From: Mycolicibacterium brisbanense
GTDB lineage: Bacteria > Actinomycetota > Actinomycetes > Mycobacteriales > Mycobacteriaceae
Length of the DNA: 64,000 nt
Reading direction: 5' to 3'
Assembly (NCBI RefSeq): GCF_001570425.1
Contig: NZ_BCSX01000033.1
Location: 1-64,000 of the forward strand
Positions 45,885 to 54,761 of the stretch are shown here, one piece after another (the first letter of the stretch is position 1; every line of letters starts with the position of its first letter). The notes beneath the pieces are model-generated. The model was not told the origin of the DNA, did not search any database, and saw only the letters and a list, made by a program, of their open reading frames with translations. The position numbers were made by a program, and so were the translations under genes.

Positions 45885-47006
45885 TTGAAGACGGTGCTCG
45901 GACTGGCACTGACGTCGACAGACGTCAGCTGGGCCTTGCTCGCCGGTGACGACGCGACCGACGACGCCGTCCTCGATGACGACGCATTCGCCGTCGATGA
46001 CGGCGATGATCTCGCCGAACGCGGCATCGCCGCGGCCCGTGGCGCGCAAGCGATCGCGGCGTCCAGCGGCCACGACGTGCGCTCAGTCGGCCTGACCTGC
46101 GACGACGACACCGCAGCCGAGGCCGACAAGCTGGTCGCGGCGCTGAAGTCCGCAGGGTTTGAGGATGTCCGCCTCGTCCCCACAAGCCTGATCGCCGACG
46201 AAGCGTCCGGCGCCCACGGCGCCGCCCGCGCTGTTGTCACCGATGCCGTGCCCGCACAGACGACGGTGGTCGAGGATGCGCCGACACGTCGCCTCACTGC
46301 CAAATGGATGTGGGTGGGCGGAGCCAGCGCAGCGGCCGTGGTGATCGGCGTTGTCGCTGCGGGCGCACTGTTCATGGTCGGCGACCCCGAGCCCGCCGCC
46401 GACGCGGCCGCCCTGACCGCGGCCGGATCCCCGGAAATCGTCACTGCCGCGGCTCCGCGCCTGACACCGCCCACGATCGCCGTGCAGGCGCAGGACGTAC
46501 AGCCGGCCAGGAAGGTGGCCGCGCGGGCGGCCCGCCCTGAGGCCGAAGCGCCGGTCACCACGTGGACCCCGCCTGCCGAGGAGGCCGCCAAACCGGTGAC
46601 CGCCGCTCACCCGGCCGTGGCCGCCGCCGCCGCGCCGACGACTGCCGCTGTACCGACGACTGCGGCTGCACCGACGACGGCAGCTGCACCGACCTCGGCA
46701 GTGCCCGCCGCTCCGCTCGCTGCCGAAACCCCACCGGGCGCGGCTACGGCCCACCTGCCGCAGAACCTGCCGGGGCCCGTCGCCCCTGGCCCGGCTGACG
46801 CCGTGGCGCCTGCCGTTCCCGCACAGGCCGCACCGACGACCGCCGCCGCACCGACAACTGCCGCGCCTGCTACGCCGGCCACGACCGTCGCGCAGGCCTC
46901 ACCTGCCGCGGCGAGTCAGGTACCCGCCACGCAGGCACCGGCGCCCGCGCAGCCGGCGCCGGCCGCTCCGGTGAACCCGTTCGACATCTTCGCCAGCCTG
47001 CCGTAA
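45885..47006 (+). CDS. Mycobacterial DUF7159-like membrane protein
   Basis: A 373-residue protein. Residues ~1-110 (KTVLGLALTSTDVSWALLAG at the start, RSVGLTCDD, GFEDVRLVP later) resemble the N-terminal actin-like-fold region of DUF7159 proteins. One membrane helix (~145-170) is followed by an exported Ala/Pro/Thr-rich tail with PTTAA-type repeats. The start is a TTG with GGAG 7 nt upstream. The function is unknown; many mycobacterial genomes hold several copies. Confidence 0.75.
   Translation: MKTVLGLALTSTDVSWALLAGDDATDDAVLDDDAFAVDDGDDLAERGIAAARGAQAIAASSGHDVRSVGLTCDDDTAAEADKLVAALKSAGFEDVRLVPTSLIADEASGAHGAARAVVTDAVPAQTTVVEDAPTRRLTAKWMWVGGASAAAVVIGVVAAGALFMVGDPEPAADAAALTAAGSPEIVTAAAPRLTPPTIAVQAQDVQPARKVAARAARPEAEAPVTTWTPPAEEAAKPVTAAHPAVAAAAAPTTAAVPTTAAAPTTAAAPTSAVPAAPLAAETPPGAATAHLPQNLPGPVAPGPADAVAPAVPAQAAPTTAAAPTTAAPATPATTVAQASPAAASQVPATQAPAPAQPAPAAPVNPFDIFASLP
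46633..46700 (+). repeat. PTTAA tandem repeat region in DUF7159 protein
   Basis: Three 21-bp imperfect repeats encode APTTAAV/A units. A shorter version recurs at about 46826-46868. These are coding low-complexity repeats typical of exported linkers. Confidence 0.6.
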
Positions 47007-47012
47007 CGGCTG

Positions 47013-48017
47013 CTAGCGCATCGTCGCGAGGTTGTTCCAGAAGTTCTTCAGGCTGTCGGTGCCGCCGAACAGCGTCGTGAAGTTGGTGGAGTCCACCAGC
47101 ACGATGTCGCCCGCGCGGTCGGCGGCAGGCGGCATCCAGATCAACGCGTTGAACTCGGTGTTGCCCGCCGCGGTGAACGGGTGCGGCCGGGTGGGGTCGA
47201 CGAGTTGGCGTCCCAGTACCCGCAGCTCGTCGTTTTCCGGCGCGGTGAGCTCGTAGTGCGGTAGGTGGGGATGGAAGTTGAACGTGGTGACGTTGGCCAG
47301 CAATCGGGGAGAGTCCAGGTCATGGTTGCCCGTCAGCGGGGCAATCTCGGTGGTGCCCGGCACGACGGCAGGGCGCAGACCCCAATTGTTGTGCACCGGA
47401 ACCCCGAGCCCCGTCATCAAGGACCGGGTGTACTGACCGAAGCGCTGCTGACGGGGCACCAGGGGATCACCGTGATGCAAGTACTCCATCTGGCGCTGGT
47501 CGAAGTCGGCGGTGAACCCGACGTCGTGGTGCGGCGCCAGCAGCAGGCAGGTGCCTTCGCGGCGCAGCCACTGCTTGATGGCCTCGACTTCCTCGGGGGC
47601 GGCTTCCTGTTCGGAGAGCAGATGGTCGAGTCCGAACACCATCAAGGTGTCGCAATCGTCCAGGATGCCTTCGTCGATCGGCAGGTGGTAACCGGCTTGA
47701 TCGATGCGCTGGAAGACCGCCACCGGGTGCCCGGTGACCGATCCGGCCAGCTCCTGGAAGGCCAGGGTGGACCGGTGGAAGAGTTCGAGCGTGCCCGCGA
47801 TGCCCTGCAGGAAATGCGCGGCGTCGTACTCCTGGGTCTCATAGGCAGGCCACAACACGTTGCGGACCTCGGTCATGGTGGAGAACCGGTTGTACATCTC
47901 CGCCGGGTCCCGCTGAGCTTCCCACGGGTAGCTCCACGTCCAGTAGATGCTGATGCGTCGGTGCCCGTCGTGTGCACGGGGCAGATGAAGCTGGTTGTAG
48001 GTACGTGCGGCGGTCAT
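47013..48017 (-). CDS. Conserved protein of unknown function, DyP operon
   Basis: A 334-residue protein, no signal peptide or membrane helix. It starts ARTYNQLHLPRAHDGHRRIS and contains CDTLMVFGLDHLLSEQEAAP and REGTCLLLAPHHDVGFTADF. These hydrophobic strands with following acidic or His motifs suggest a Rossmann-like or GATase-like alpha/beta fold. No catalytic triad is evident. The ATG overlaps the DyP peroxidase stop by 4 nt (ATGA), so the two are translated together; it is the last gene of the four-gene operon. I do not recognise a family. Confidence 0.7.
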   Translation of the reverse strand: MTAARTYNQLHLPRAHDGHRRISIYWTWSYPWEAQRDPAEMYNRFSTMTEVRNVLWPAYETQEYDAAHFLQGIAGTLELFHRSTLAFQELAGSVTGHPVAVFQRIDQAGYHLPIDEGILDDCDTLMVFGLDHLLSEQEAAPEEVEAIKQWLRREGTCLLLAPHHDVGFTADFDQRQMEYLHHGDPLVPRQQRFGQYTRSLMTGLGVPVHNNWGLRPAVVPGTTEIAPLTGNHDLDSPRLLANVTTFNFHPHLPHYELTAPENDELRVLGRQLVDPTRPHPFTAAGNTEFNALIWMPPAADRAGDIVLVDSTNFTTLFGGTDSLKNFWNNLATMR

Positions 48018-49360
48018 GACGACTCCCGAAGTGAAGCGAGGTAATGCAGGGCCCGCAGCCCCGGCAGGAAAAAGTACGCGCCGCCCCGCAGTGTGGTGAA
48101 CGCGGGAATGCCCTTGTACACCTTGCGAATCGGCCGCTTGGGTGCGGTGAAGTCGAGCGTTCCGTCCTGGGTGCCGCAGATCGGGTCGTGCTCGTTGCCG
48201 AGTTCGTGGAACGTCTTGTCGTTGATCCAGACATTCTGTGCGAACTCGAACTGCCGCACCAGGTTTGCGCAAATGATGAACGCCGCGATGCCGCGATCGA
48301 CACCGTCATCGGGTGCACCTTCTGGCAGTGCGGGCCCGTAGGTCGCACCGCGGCGGATCATCCGTCGCCGGTTCATGTTGTGCGCGGTGTCGCGCGGATT
48401 GAGCCTGCGGGCGTGTGAGCCGAGGGGGCAGGCGTAGCCGAACGGGTCCATCTCCTTGTATCCGAAGTCGTTGTTGCGCATGGGGTCTGCGCCCAACTCG
48501 GGATCGTCGTGATCGGGGGCCAGCACCAGTGGGGCACCGCTGCGCCAGCGGCCCATGAACTTCGCGGCCAGCAGATCCGCACCCTCCGCGCTCTCAGAGT
48601 GGGCCCGCAGATACTCGCGGAACGCCGCGACGTGTTCCTCCAGTCGCCGGTAGGCCATGTAACTTCCGTTGCGCGACAGTTCGGGTGGTTGCGGCAGGAG
48701 CGTGACCGGGCCGTCCTCGTCGGGGTAGCCCAGGATGAACTCGCCGGGTTCCAGCGGGTCCCCGGAACCCGGGGTCGGTTCCTCACCGGATCCCTTCATC
48801 ACCGGTTGGGACAGCCGATCGCGGAACCCGAAATGGTCGTGGGCGTAGATGAACGGGGGTGTGGCGTTGAGGTCGAGATGCGACAGGCTGCGTACCCCGT
48901 CGGTGCGTGCCAGCAGCTTGTCGTGTTCGGCGATGGACCGGCGGCACTGTTCGTCGGTGCGGGAGAACAAGATCGCGATGGCATGCAGATCCTCACCGGC
49001 CAGCCCTCCCACCCAATGTTCGGGAGCGTTGGCGCCGGTATCGCCGAGAATGCTTGCGCGCGCGGCCATTCCTTCGCGGAAGGCATCGGGAAAGCTGGCC
49101 AGCGCGTCCTCGGGCACTCCGAGCGCCCGCAGGCCCGTCCAGGTGAACGCGAGCGTGACCCAGCGATCCGACGAGTCCATGGTGGCCTGGACATCGGCTG
49201 CCGACTGGACCTTGTCGAGCAGCTCCGACAGCCACGCCCGACCGCCGGCGGGGGTGTCGAAGGTGAGGAACTCGTAGCGCCCGGTGATCGCCGGCGTGCG
49301 CGTCAGCAGGATGTGCTGGATGTCGTCGAATTCGAGCGACTCGATCGCGGCTTCGGTCAC
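48014..49360 (-). CDS. DyP-type heme peroxidase with GFRDR variant
   Basis: A 448-residue dye-decolorizing peroxidase of the longer (class C/D-like) type. It uses H2O2 to oxidise phenols, dyes or other organic compounds. The pocket motif reads GFRDRLSQP (~178-186), where the family has GFRDGISQP: the Asp is kept and Gly is replaced by Arg. Other landmarks are GEFILGYPDE (~206-215), CPLGSHARRLNPR (~311-323) with the proximal heme His (~H316), and RRMIRRGATYGP (~332-343). No signal peptide is seen. GTG start, overlapping the stop of the SnoaL-like gene by 4 nt. Activity may be altered by the Gly-to-Arg change. Confidence 0.9.
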   Translation of the reverse strand: MTEAAIESLEFDDIQHILLTRTPAITGRYEFLTFDTPAGGRAWLSELLDKVQSAADVQATMDSSDRWVTLAFTWTGLRALGVPEDALASFPDAFREGMAARASILGDTGANAPEHWVGGLAGEDLHAIAILFSRTDEQCRRSIAEHDKLLARTDGVRSLSHLDLNATPPFIYAHDHFGFRDRLSQPVMKGSGEEPTPGSGDPLEPGEFILGYPDEDGPVTLLPQPPELSRNGSYMAYRRLEEHVAAFREYLRAHSESAEGADLLAAKFMGRWRSGAPLVLAPDHDDPELGADPMRNNDFGYKEMDPFGYACPLGSHARRLNPRDTAHNMNRRRMIRRGATYGPALPEGAPDDGVDRGIAAFIICANLVRQFEFAQNVWINDKTFHELGNEHDPICGTQDGTLDFTAPKRPIRKVYKGIPAFTTLRGGAYFFLPGLRALHYLASLRESS

Positions 49361-49761
49361 TGCTGTTGCGCCCCTTTTGCCCAGGCCCACGCCGCGACCC
49401 GCCATCCGTCGGCGCCACGGCGCAGTGCCACCGTGAACGTCGCCCCGGTCTGGGTGATCGTGGTGCCGCCGAGATCGAACGTCATGGTGGCCGGCACCAC
49501 CACGTAGGCGCTGTCGCCGGTGACGGTGTTGTGCGCCGGCTCGCCGATGGTGACCTCGTACCCCGACGCACCCAGATGTGCGCCTTCGGTCAACACATCT
49601 CGATACCAGTCCGCCGCGGCCGTCGGGCCCAGCCACAGGTGCGGGGCCATGCCGTCGAGGATGGAACCGTCCGGTGCGAACAACGCCGACATCGCCGCGG
49701 GGTCACCGGCATTGAAGGCATCCAGATACGCCCGGACGGCGTCCAGTGGTGTATCGGTCAT
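49357..49761 (-). CDS. SnoaL/NTF2-like protein
   Basis: A 134-residue single cone-fold domain: helix DAVRAYLDAFNAGDPAAMSALF (~7-28) and later sheet strands AYVVVPATMTFDLGGTTITQ and GWRVAAWAWAK. Such proteins bind or isomerise small hydrophobic molecules. It is the second gene of the DyP operon; its start overlaps the stop of the first gene (ATGA at 49758-49761) and its stop overlaps the DyP gene start, so all are coupled. A substrate-binding partner role for the peroxidase is inference. Confidence 0.85.
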   Translation of the reverse strand: MTDTPLDAVRAYLDAFNAGDPAAMSALFAPDGSILDGMAPHLWLGPTAAADWYRDVLTEGAHLGASGYEVTIGEPAHNTVTGDSAYVVVPATMTFDLGGTTITQTGATFTVALRRGADGWRVAAWAWAKGAQQQ

Positions 49762-50318
49762 TGCATCTGATCGAGCATGTCAGAGAACGCCGCCTTGAGC
49801 CGAAGCGCCTTCTTGATCTCGTCGGCGGTGACGTATGGGTACTCGCCGTACTCGAGAAAGCTGGGGACCTGATGCTCCCGGACGAATTTCACGAACGCCG
49901 CCGGATTCTCCTTCCAATCCTCGGGGAAGCCCTCCAAGTTGGTGAAGACTGTCGTGATACCGGTGGCGCTGAACAGGGCGACCGCGTCCTCGGTGTATTT
50001 GTCGAAGTCGGTGTCGAAGATTCCCTGGTACTGAAAATGCAATCCCGAGCCCACATCGAATAATTGCCATCGCAAATAGTGCAGTCGCAATGGGGCCAAG
50101 ACATCCGGGGTGCCCGCAACCGCTTCCTCGATTTGCTTACCGTAGGCGCGAACGGCCTCTTCGCGTCCCTCTTTGACCTTGGCGATGATCGAAAAGCCGT
50201 AGCAGGCAGGCGTTTTCGGGTAGAGCGGCCCGTAGCGCCCGCGTTGCAGCTCGAAGTAGCCCTCTTTGGGGATGGCCATGGCCGCCGGCTTGCTCCAGTC
50301 TTGTTCTTTGCCGGTCAT
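49758..50318 (-). CDS. Unnamed protein heading the DyP operon
   Basis: A 186-residue cytoplasmic protein starting MTGKEQDWSKPAAMAIPKEG. Its pattern of strands and helices (YGFSIIAKVKEGREEAVRAY; LHYLRWQLFDVGSGLHFQYQ; DKYTEDAVALFSATGITTVF) suggests a dimeric alpha/beta-barrel (ferredoxin-like) domain, the same basic fold as DyP peroxidases. No metal or catalytic residues are obvious. AGGAGG lies before the ATG at 50316-50318. It is the promoter-proximal gene of four coupled genes; the palindrome 50391-50403 lies in its promoter. Confidence 0.75.
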   Translation of the reverse strand: MTGKEQDWSKPAAMAIPKEGYFELQRGRYGPLYPKTPACYGFSIIAKVKEGREEAVRAYGKQIEEAVAGTPDVLAPLRLHYLRWQLFDVGSGLHFQYQGIFDTDFDKYTEDAVALFSATGITTVFTNLEGFPEDWKENPAAFVKFVREHQVPSFLEYGEYPYVTADEIKKALRLKAAFSDMLDQMQ

Positions 50319-50379
50319 ATTCGGCCTCCTGCCGTGGCGATGGTGACGGACGTGAGCACCAGCAATGTCCGTGCCATCG

Positions 50380-50403
50380 ATTATCGCAACCGTCAAATTG
50401 ACG
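50380..50403 (-). promoter_or_regulatory. Probable promoter and operator of the DyP operon
   Basis: On the minus strand GATAAT (50380-50385) with an upstream TG is a good extended -10. A perfect 13-bp palindrome CGTCAAATTGACG is at 50391-50403 in the spacer just upstream, fitting a repressor site. Confidence 0.45.
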
Positions 50404-50532
50404 AATGTCGGAATTCTGCAAAACGTGTCGAAAACTGTTGGACATCGCGTATTGTCAGGCAATGTCGGGGCCGTTCGAGGGGTTGGCCGCGTCGTCCATG
50501 TGAGCGCACGCGCGCGGCGGGATGGGGCGCTG

Positions 50533-51516
50533 ATGACCATCGTTGCAGCCTCCCGGCGATGCATGGTCGCGATGCTGGCGGCCCTGCTTTCGCTCGCCGC
50601 GCCGGGCCTCTCTGGCATCGCCAGTTCTCCGCTGGCACGGGCATATTCGAACGCGCCGAGCGAAATACTGCTGGTGCCGTCCGCGGCGATGGCTCGTGAT
50701 GTACGGGTCCAGTTTCTCGACGGCGGGGCGGGATCGCACGCGCTGTACCTGCTGGACAGCATGGAGGCCGGCGACGACCGCAACGGCTGGGACATCAACA
50801 CCGCCGCGTTCGACTGGTACCAGGGCACCGGGATATCCGTGGTGATGCCGGTCGGTGGCAAATCGAGTTTCTACAGCGACTGGTATGCCCCTGCTGTGGG
50901 TAACGGGGGCACCTACACGTACAAGTGGGAGACGTTCCTGACCGACGAGCTGCCCGCCTGGCTGAGTGCCAACCGCGCTGTCGCAGCGTCGGGCAACGCC
51001 GTGGTCGGCCTGTCCATGGGCGGCTCGTCGGCGCTGGTGCTGGCTGCTTATCACCCCCAGCAGTTCATCTACGCGGGCTCGCTGTCGGGCTTTCTGAATC
51101 TCTCGGCCGCCGACTGGCCCGCCAAGGTGCGTATCGCCATGATGTGGAACGGCGGATTCAACCCGGATGCCATGTGGGGGCCGCCGGGTGATCCCGCCTG
51201 GGCCCGTAACGATCCCACGGTCAACGTCGGGCGCCTGGTCGCCGACAACACCCGCATCTGGATCTATTGCGGCAACGGCACCGCGCGCGACCCGTCGCTC
51301 GCCAGCCCGGACGCCCCCATCGGCGGGCTGGGTTTCCTCGAGGGCTTCGCGATCGACTCCAACCACGCATTCACCGACGCCTACCTCGCCGCGGGTGGGC
51401 GCAACGGTGTGTTCGACTTTCCCGACGGGATCCACAGCTGGGGTTACTGGGGTCAGGAACTGCAGCGGATGAAGCCCGATCTGCTCACGACGCTGGGGGC
51501 GGCGCCTCAGCATTGA
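50533..51516 (+). CDS. Antigen 85-type mycolyltransferase
   Basis: A 327-residue exported esterase/mycolyltransferase (signal ~1-38). It transfers mycolic acids to trehalose or arabinogalactan. Family motifs are clear: PSAAMARDVRVQF (~49-61), TFLTDELPAWL (~134-144) with the FbpA/B/C segment, the nucleophile GLSMGGSSA (Ser 161), and the C-terminal HSWGYWG with the catalytic His. Length fits FbpA-D. The ATG at 50533 gives a good signal peptide. Which of fbpA-D it is cannot be decided; more distant Fbp-like members are common in fast growers. The last 32 bases overlap the convergent acyl-CoA synthetase gene. Confidence 0.88.
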   Translation: MTIVAASRRCMVAMLAALLSLAAPGLSGIASSPLARAYSNAPSEILLVPSAAMARDVRVQFLDGGAGSHALYLLDSMEAGDDRNGWDINTAAFDWYQGTGISVVMPVGGKSSFYSDWYAPAVGNGGTYTYKWETFLTDELPAWLSANRAVAASGNAVVGLSMGGSSALVLAAYHPQQFIYAGSLSGFLNLSAADWPAKVRIAMMWNGGFNPDAMWGPPGDPAWARNDPTVNVGRLVADNTRIWIYCGNGTARDPSLASPDAPIGGLGFLEGFAIDSNHAFTDAYLAAGGRNGVFDFPDGIHSWGYWGQELQRMKPDLLTTLGAAPQH

Positions 51517-53014
51517 CGCCGTGGCGTCCCAGGATCGACCGCGCGTAGTCGCGCACCCGGGCCTTGGCCACCTTGCCGTTACCCGTCAACGGCAGCTCCT
51601 CGACGAACAGCACCTCACGGGGTCGCTTGAAACCTGCGATGGCCGAACGGACATGAGCGATGAGATCGGCCGCAGTCAGCTGCCGACCAGCCACCGGGAC
51701 CACCACCGCGCAGACCGCCTCACCCCAGTAGTCGTCGGGCACCCCGACCACGGCCACCATGTCCACGTCCGGATGCAGCGACAGCACGTCCTCCACTTCG
51801 CGCGACGACACGTTCTCCCCGCCGGTGACGATGATGTCCTTGAGCCGGTCCACCACGTACAGCCTGCCGTCGACGTCCATGCGTCCCACGTCCCCGGTTG
51901 GCAGCCAGCCGTCGGTGGTGCTCGGACCGTCCGGCCAGTACCGGGGGGTGACCTGAGCGCCGCGGATCATGATCTCTCCGACCCCCGACGGTGGTAGCCG
52001 CACTCCGGCCTGGTCGACGATGGCCACCTCGACCTCGCGGTGCGGATAGCCGGCACTCGACAGGATCTCGGCATCGCCCGCCGCGCCCGCGCGGTGCTCG
52101 GCCGGCCCGAGAAACGTGACGTTCCCGCCGGTTTCGGTCATGCCGTAGCCCTGGTGGAAATCCACGCCGAGCGTGTCGATGGCCCGGCGCAGCAGGTCCA
52201 GCGGCATGGCGGCCGAGCCGTATGCCACCGAGCGCAGTGTCGGAAGCGACCGGCCCGAGCGGTCGAGATAGCCCAGCAGTGCGTGCAACATGGTCGGCGC
52301 CAGCGAACATGACCGCACTTCGTGCTCGGCGACCAGGTCGGCGAACGTCTCAGGGCGGAACTGGGCGGTGAGCACCACCGTCGACCCGGTGCAGTGGTGC
52401 ACGAGCATGTTGTAGCCCGCGATGTGGCACATCGGGAAGGGCAGCAGATAGACCCCGCCGGATTCGACCGACCGGCCCTCGACCGTGCCCCTGACCGCGG
52501 TCAGGAGCGAACGATGGCTGTGGACAACGCCTTTCGGCACTCCGGTCGAACCGCTGGTGAACAGCAGCCACGCAGGGTCGTCGGGCTGGACCACGTCGGA
52601 GAAGTGCGCCGCGCCGCTGACGGCGACCTGCCAATCGGCCGAGCCGAACGCGACGATGTGCTCGGCGGTCGCGGAGGGCAGCGCCGCCAGATAGCGGCTG
52701 TCGCCGAACAGCACCGTAGGCCGGGTGAGGGTCAGTTGAGCGGCTTGCTCTGCAGCGGCGAGTCGCTGGTTGATCAACGTGAGCACGCGGCCGCTGCGGG
52801 GCACCCCGTAGTACAGCGCCGCATAACCGGCGCTGTTGTCGGCGACGACGGCAACGCGGTCGCCGGGGCGGGTCCGCGCGGTGATCCAGGCTGCGACAGA
52901 ACGGGTTTGACGCTCGAACTCGGCGAACGTGGTCGTTGTTCCGTCGTCGCCGATCAGCGCGGGTCGGTCCGGCTTCGGCGCCTGTGAGATGAGCTCGTGC
53001 AGTACCCTCACCAT
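51485..53014 (-). CDS. Acyl-CoA synthetase (AMP-binding, FadD-type)
   Basis: A 509-residue ANL-superfamily ligase that activates carboxylic acids with ATP and CoA. P-loop motif LLFTSGSTGVPKGVVHSH (~150-167), GYGMTETGG (~288-296), GWLPTGDVGRMDVDGRLYVV and the C-terminal NGKVAKARVRD lysine motif are present. The acid substrate is unknown, probably fatty or aromatic. The gene is followed on the same strand, 53 nt upstream of its start, by a second such gene, suggesting an operon 54735 to 51485. Confidence 0.88.
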   Translation of the reverse strand: MVRVLHELISQAPKPDRPALIGDDGTTTTFAEFERQTRSVAAWITARTRPGDRVAVVADNSAGYAALYYGVPRSGRVLTLINQRLAAAEQAAQLTLTRPTVLFGDSRYLAALPSATAEHIVAFGSADWQVAVSGAAHFSDVVQPDDPAWLLFTSGSTGVPKGVVHSHRSLLTAVRGTVEGRSVESGGVYLLPFPMCHIAGYNMLVHHCTGSTVVLTAQFRPETFADLVAEHEVRSCSLAPTMLHALLGYLDRSGRSLPTLRSVAYGSAAMPLDLLRRAIDTLGVDFHQGYGMTETGGNVTFLGPAEHRAGAAGDAEILSSAGYPHREVEVAIVDQAGVRLPPSGVGEIMIRGAQVTPRYWPDGPSTTDGWLPTGDVGRMDVDGRLYVVDRLKDIIVTGGENVSSREVEDVLSLHPDVDMVAVVGVPDDYWGEAVCAVVVPVAGRQLTAADLIAHVRSAIAGFKRPREVLFVEELPLTGNGKVAKARVRDYARSILGRHGVNAEAPPPAS

Positions 53015-53067
53015 GTCAGTGCGACCCTCGCGATGCCGGCCGTGAATGCGCGGAAGTTCGGGATGGT

Positions 53068-54735
53068 TCAGGCGTCAACCGAATTATTCTGGATCGCAAC
53101 GGATTTGGCCCAGCGATAGTCGGCCTTGCCGGCGGGGGAGCGGACGATCTGCGCCGACCGGACGAACGCCTTCGGGATCTTGTACCGCGCGATCGAGCGC
53201 TCACAGACGGCGGCCAGTTCGTCGTCGCTGGCCGTGGCACCCTCGGCGAACTGGACGACGGCCACCACCTCGTTGCCCCAGCGTTCGGACGGGCGGCCGA
53301 CCACCACCACGTCGTAGACCGCGGGGTGCGCCGCGACGGCCCGTTCGACCTCTTCGGCGAAGATCTTCTCCCCACCCGAGTTGATGGTGACCGAATCACG
53401 GCCCAGCAGCTGAATCCGTCCGTCGGCCAACACGTTTGCCCGATCGCCCGGCACCGACCAACGCACGCCTGCGACGGTAGGGAAGGTGCGTGCGGTTTTC
53501 TCGGCATCGCCCAGATAGCCCAGCGGGATCAGGTCGCGCCGGGCCAGCCAGCCGCCGCCCTCGCCGGGTCCGAGCGCCCGGGACAGGTCCTCGGCGATCA
53601 CCGCGGTGTCGGACTGCGGATTGAACGTCGCCACTTCGGTATCCGCGCCCGCGGTGGCATAGGTGCTCATCTGTGCGCCGGATTCCGACGCACCCACCGC
53701 GTCGAGCAGCATCAGGTGCGGCAGTGCGGTCAGGATGCGCTCGCGGACCGTCGGGGACAGCGGTGCGCCACCGTTGGTGATCGTCATCAGGCCCGAGAGG
53801 TCGTAGTCACCCGTCTCGATCTCGTCCACCAACGGCCGTGCGATGGCGTCGCCCACCACCGGAATGCCCAGCACCCGTTCGCGTTCCGCGAGCCGCAGCA
53901 CCGCGTCGGGTCGCATCCGCACGACGTCGTCGGGAATCACGAGCCGTCCGCCCATGGTCACGGTGTTGTAGGCAGCCCACTGCGCGGCTCCGTGCATGAA
54001 CGGCGGGATCATCAACAGCGACATGCCGCCCGCGGCGGTCCGGGCGCGCTCCGCGAGCTCTTCGTACGACGCGATGGCGGTGTCGCTGCCGAACGGCCGG
54101 CCGCCCATGGAGGACAGGAAGATGTCGTGCTGGCGCCACAGCACACCCTTCGGCATGCCCGTGGTGCCTCCGGTGTAGAGGATGTACAGGTCCTCGCCCG
54201 AGGGCTCGGGCATGCCGGCAGCGGGCGCGGGTGTGGTCAAAGCCGTCTCGTAGTCGACGGCGCCCGGCAGTAATGCGTTGCCGGAGTCATCGGCCACCTG
54301 GATGAGCAGCCGCAGGTTCGGCAGCCGGTCGCGGATCGCCGCGACGCGCGGGGCGAACTCGGCGTTGTAGATCAGCGCCGAGGCGTTCGAGTCGGTGAGC
54401 AGATACAGCAGCTCCTCCTCGACGTAGCGGTAGCTGACGTTGAACGCGGCCACCCGCGCCCGGTAGCTGCCGATCATCGACTCGAGGTACTCGTTGCCAT
54501 TGCGCAGGTAGATCCCGAGGTGGTCCTGGCCCGACTCGTGACCCGCGAGCGCGTCGCGCTCGGTGTGCACCCCGAAACCGGCTGAAACCAGATAATGCGC
54601 GAAGCCGTCGACCCGCGCATCGAAGTCGGCATAGCTCAACCGGCGGTCCCGCCACACCAGAAAGGTCTGGTCGGGGATGGCGCGAGCCACCGAGGAAAAG
54701 ACTGTCGACAGGTTGAACAACACGTCACCGCTCAT
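53068..54735 (-). CDS. Acyl-CoA synthetase (FadD-type)
   Basis: A 555-residue AMP-binding ligase. YILYTGGTTGMPKGVLWRQH (~158-177) is the P-loop; GASESGAQMSTYA and IQLLGRDSVTINSGGEKIFA (~448-467) follow, with the C-terminal PAGKADYRWAKS. The layout matches mycobacterial FadD enzymes that act on lipids or steroid side chains, such as the FadD19 group, but the assignment is not certain. A 17-bp inverted repeat lies at 54762-54809, upstream of its start. Confidence 0.87.
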   Translation of the reverse strand: MSGDVLFNLSTVFSSVARAIPDQTFLVWRDRRLSYADFDARVDGFAHYLVSAGFGVHTERDALAGHESGQDHLGIYLRNGNEYLESMIGSYRARVAAFNVSYRYVEEELLYLLTDSNASALIYNAEFAPRVAAIRDRLPNLRLLIQVADDSGNALLPGAVDYETALTTPAPAAGMPEPSGEDLYILYTGGTTGMPKGVLWRQHDIFLSSMGGRPFGSDTAIASYEELAERARTAAGGMSLLMIPPFMHGAAQWAAYNTVTMGGRLVIPDDVVRMRPDAVLRLAERERVLGIPVVGDAIARPLVDEIETGDYDLSGLMTITNGGAPLSPTVRERILTALPHLMLLDAVGASESGAQMSTYATAGADTEVATFNPQSDTAVIAEDLSRALGPGEGGGWLARRDLIPLGYLGDAEKTARTFPTVAGVRWSVPGDRANVLADGRIQLLGRDSVTINSGGEKIFAEEVERAVAAHPAVYDVVVVGRPSERWGNEVVAVVQFAEGATASDDELAAVCERSIARYKIPKAFVRSAQIVRSPAGKADYRWAKSVAIQNNSVDA

Positions 54736-54761
54736 GGCACTCCTGTGTGCGCGGACTCAAA

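Noticed and set aside
46633..46868. PTTAA repeats as a mobile or regulatory repeat
   Set aside because: They stay in frame and encode an exported linker, which is ordinary for this protein type.
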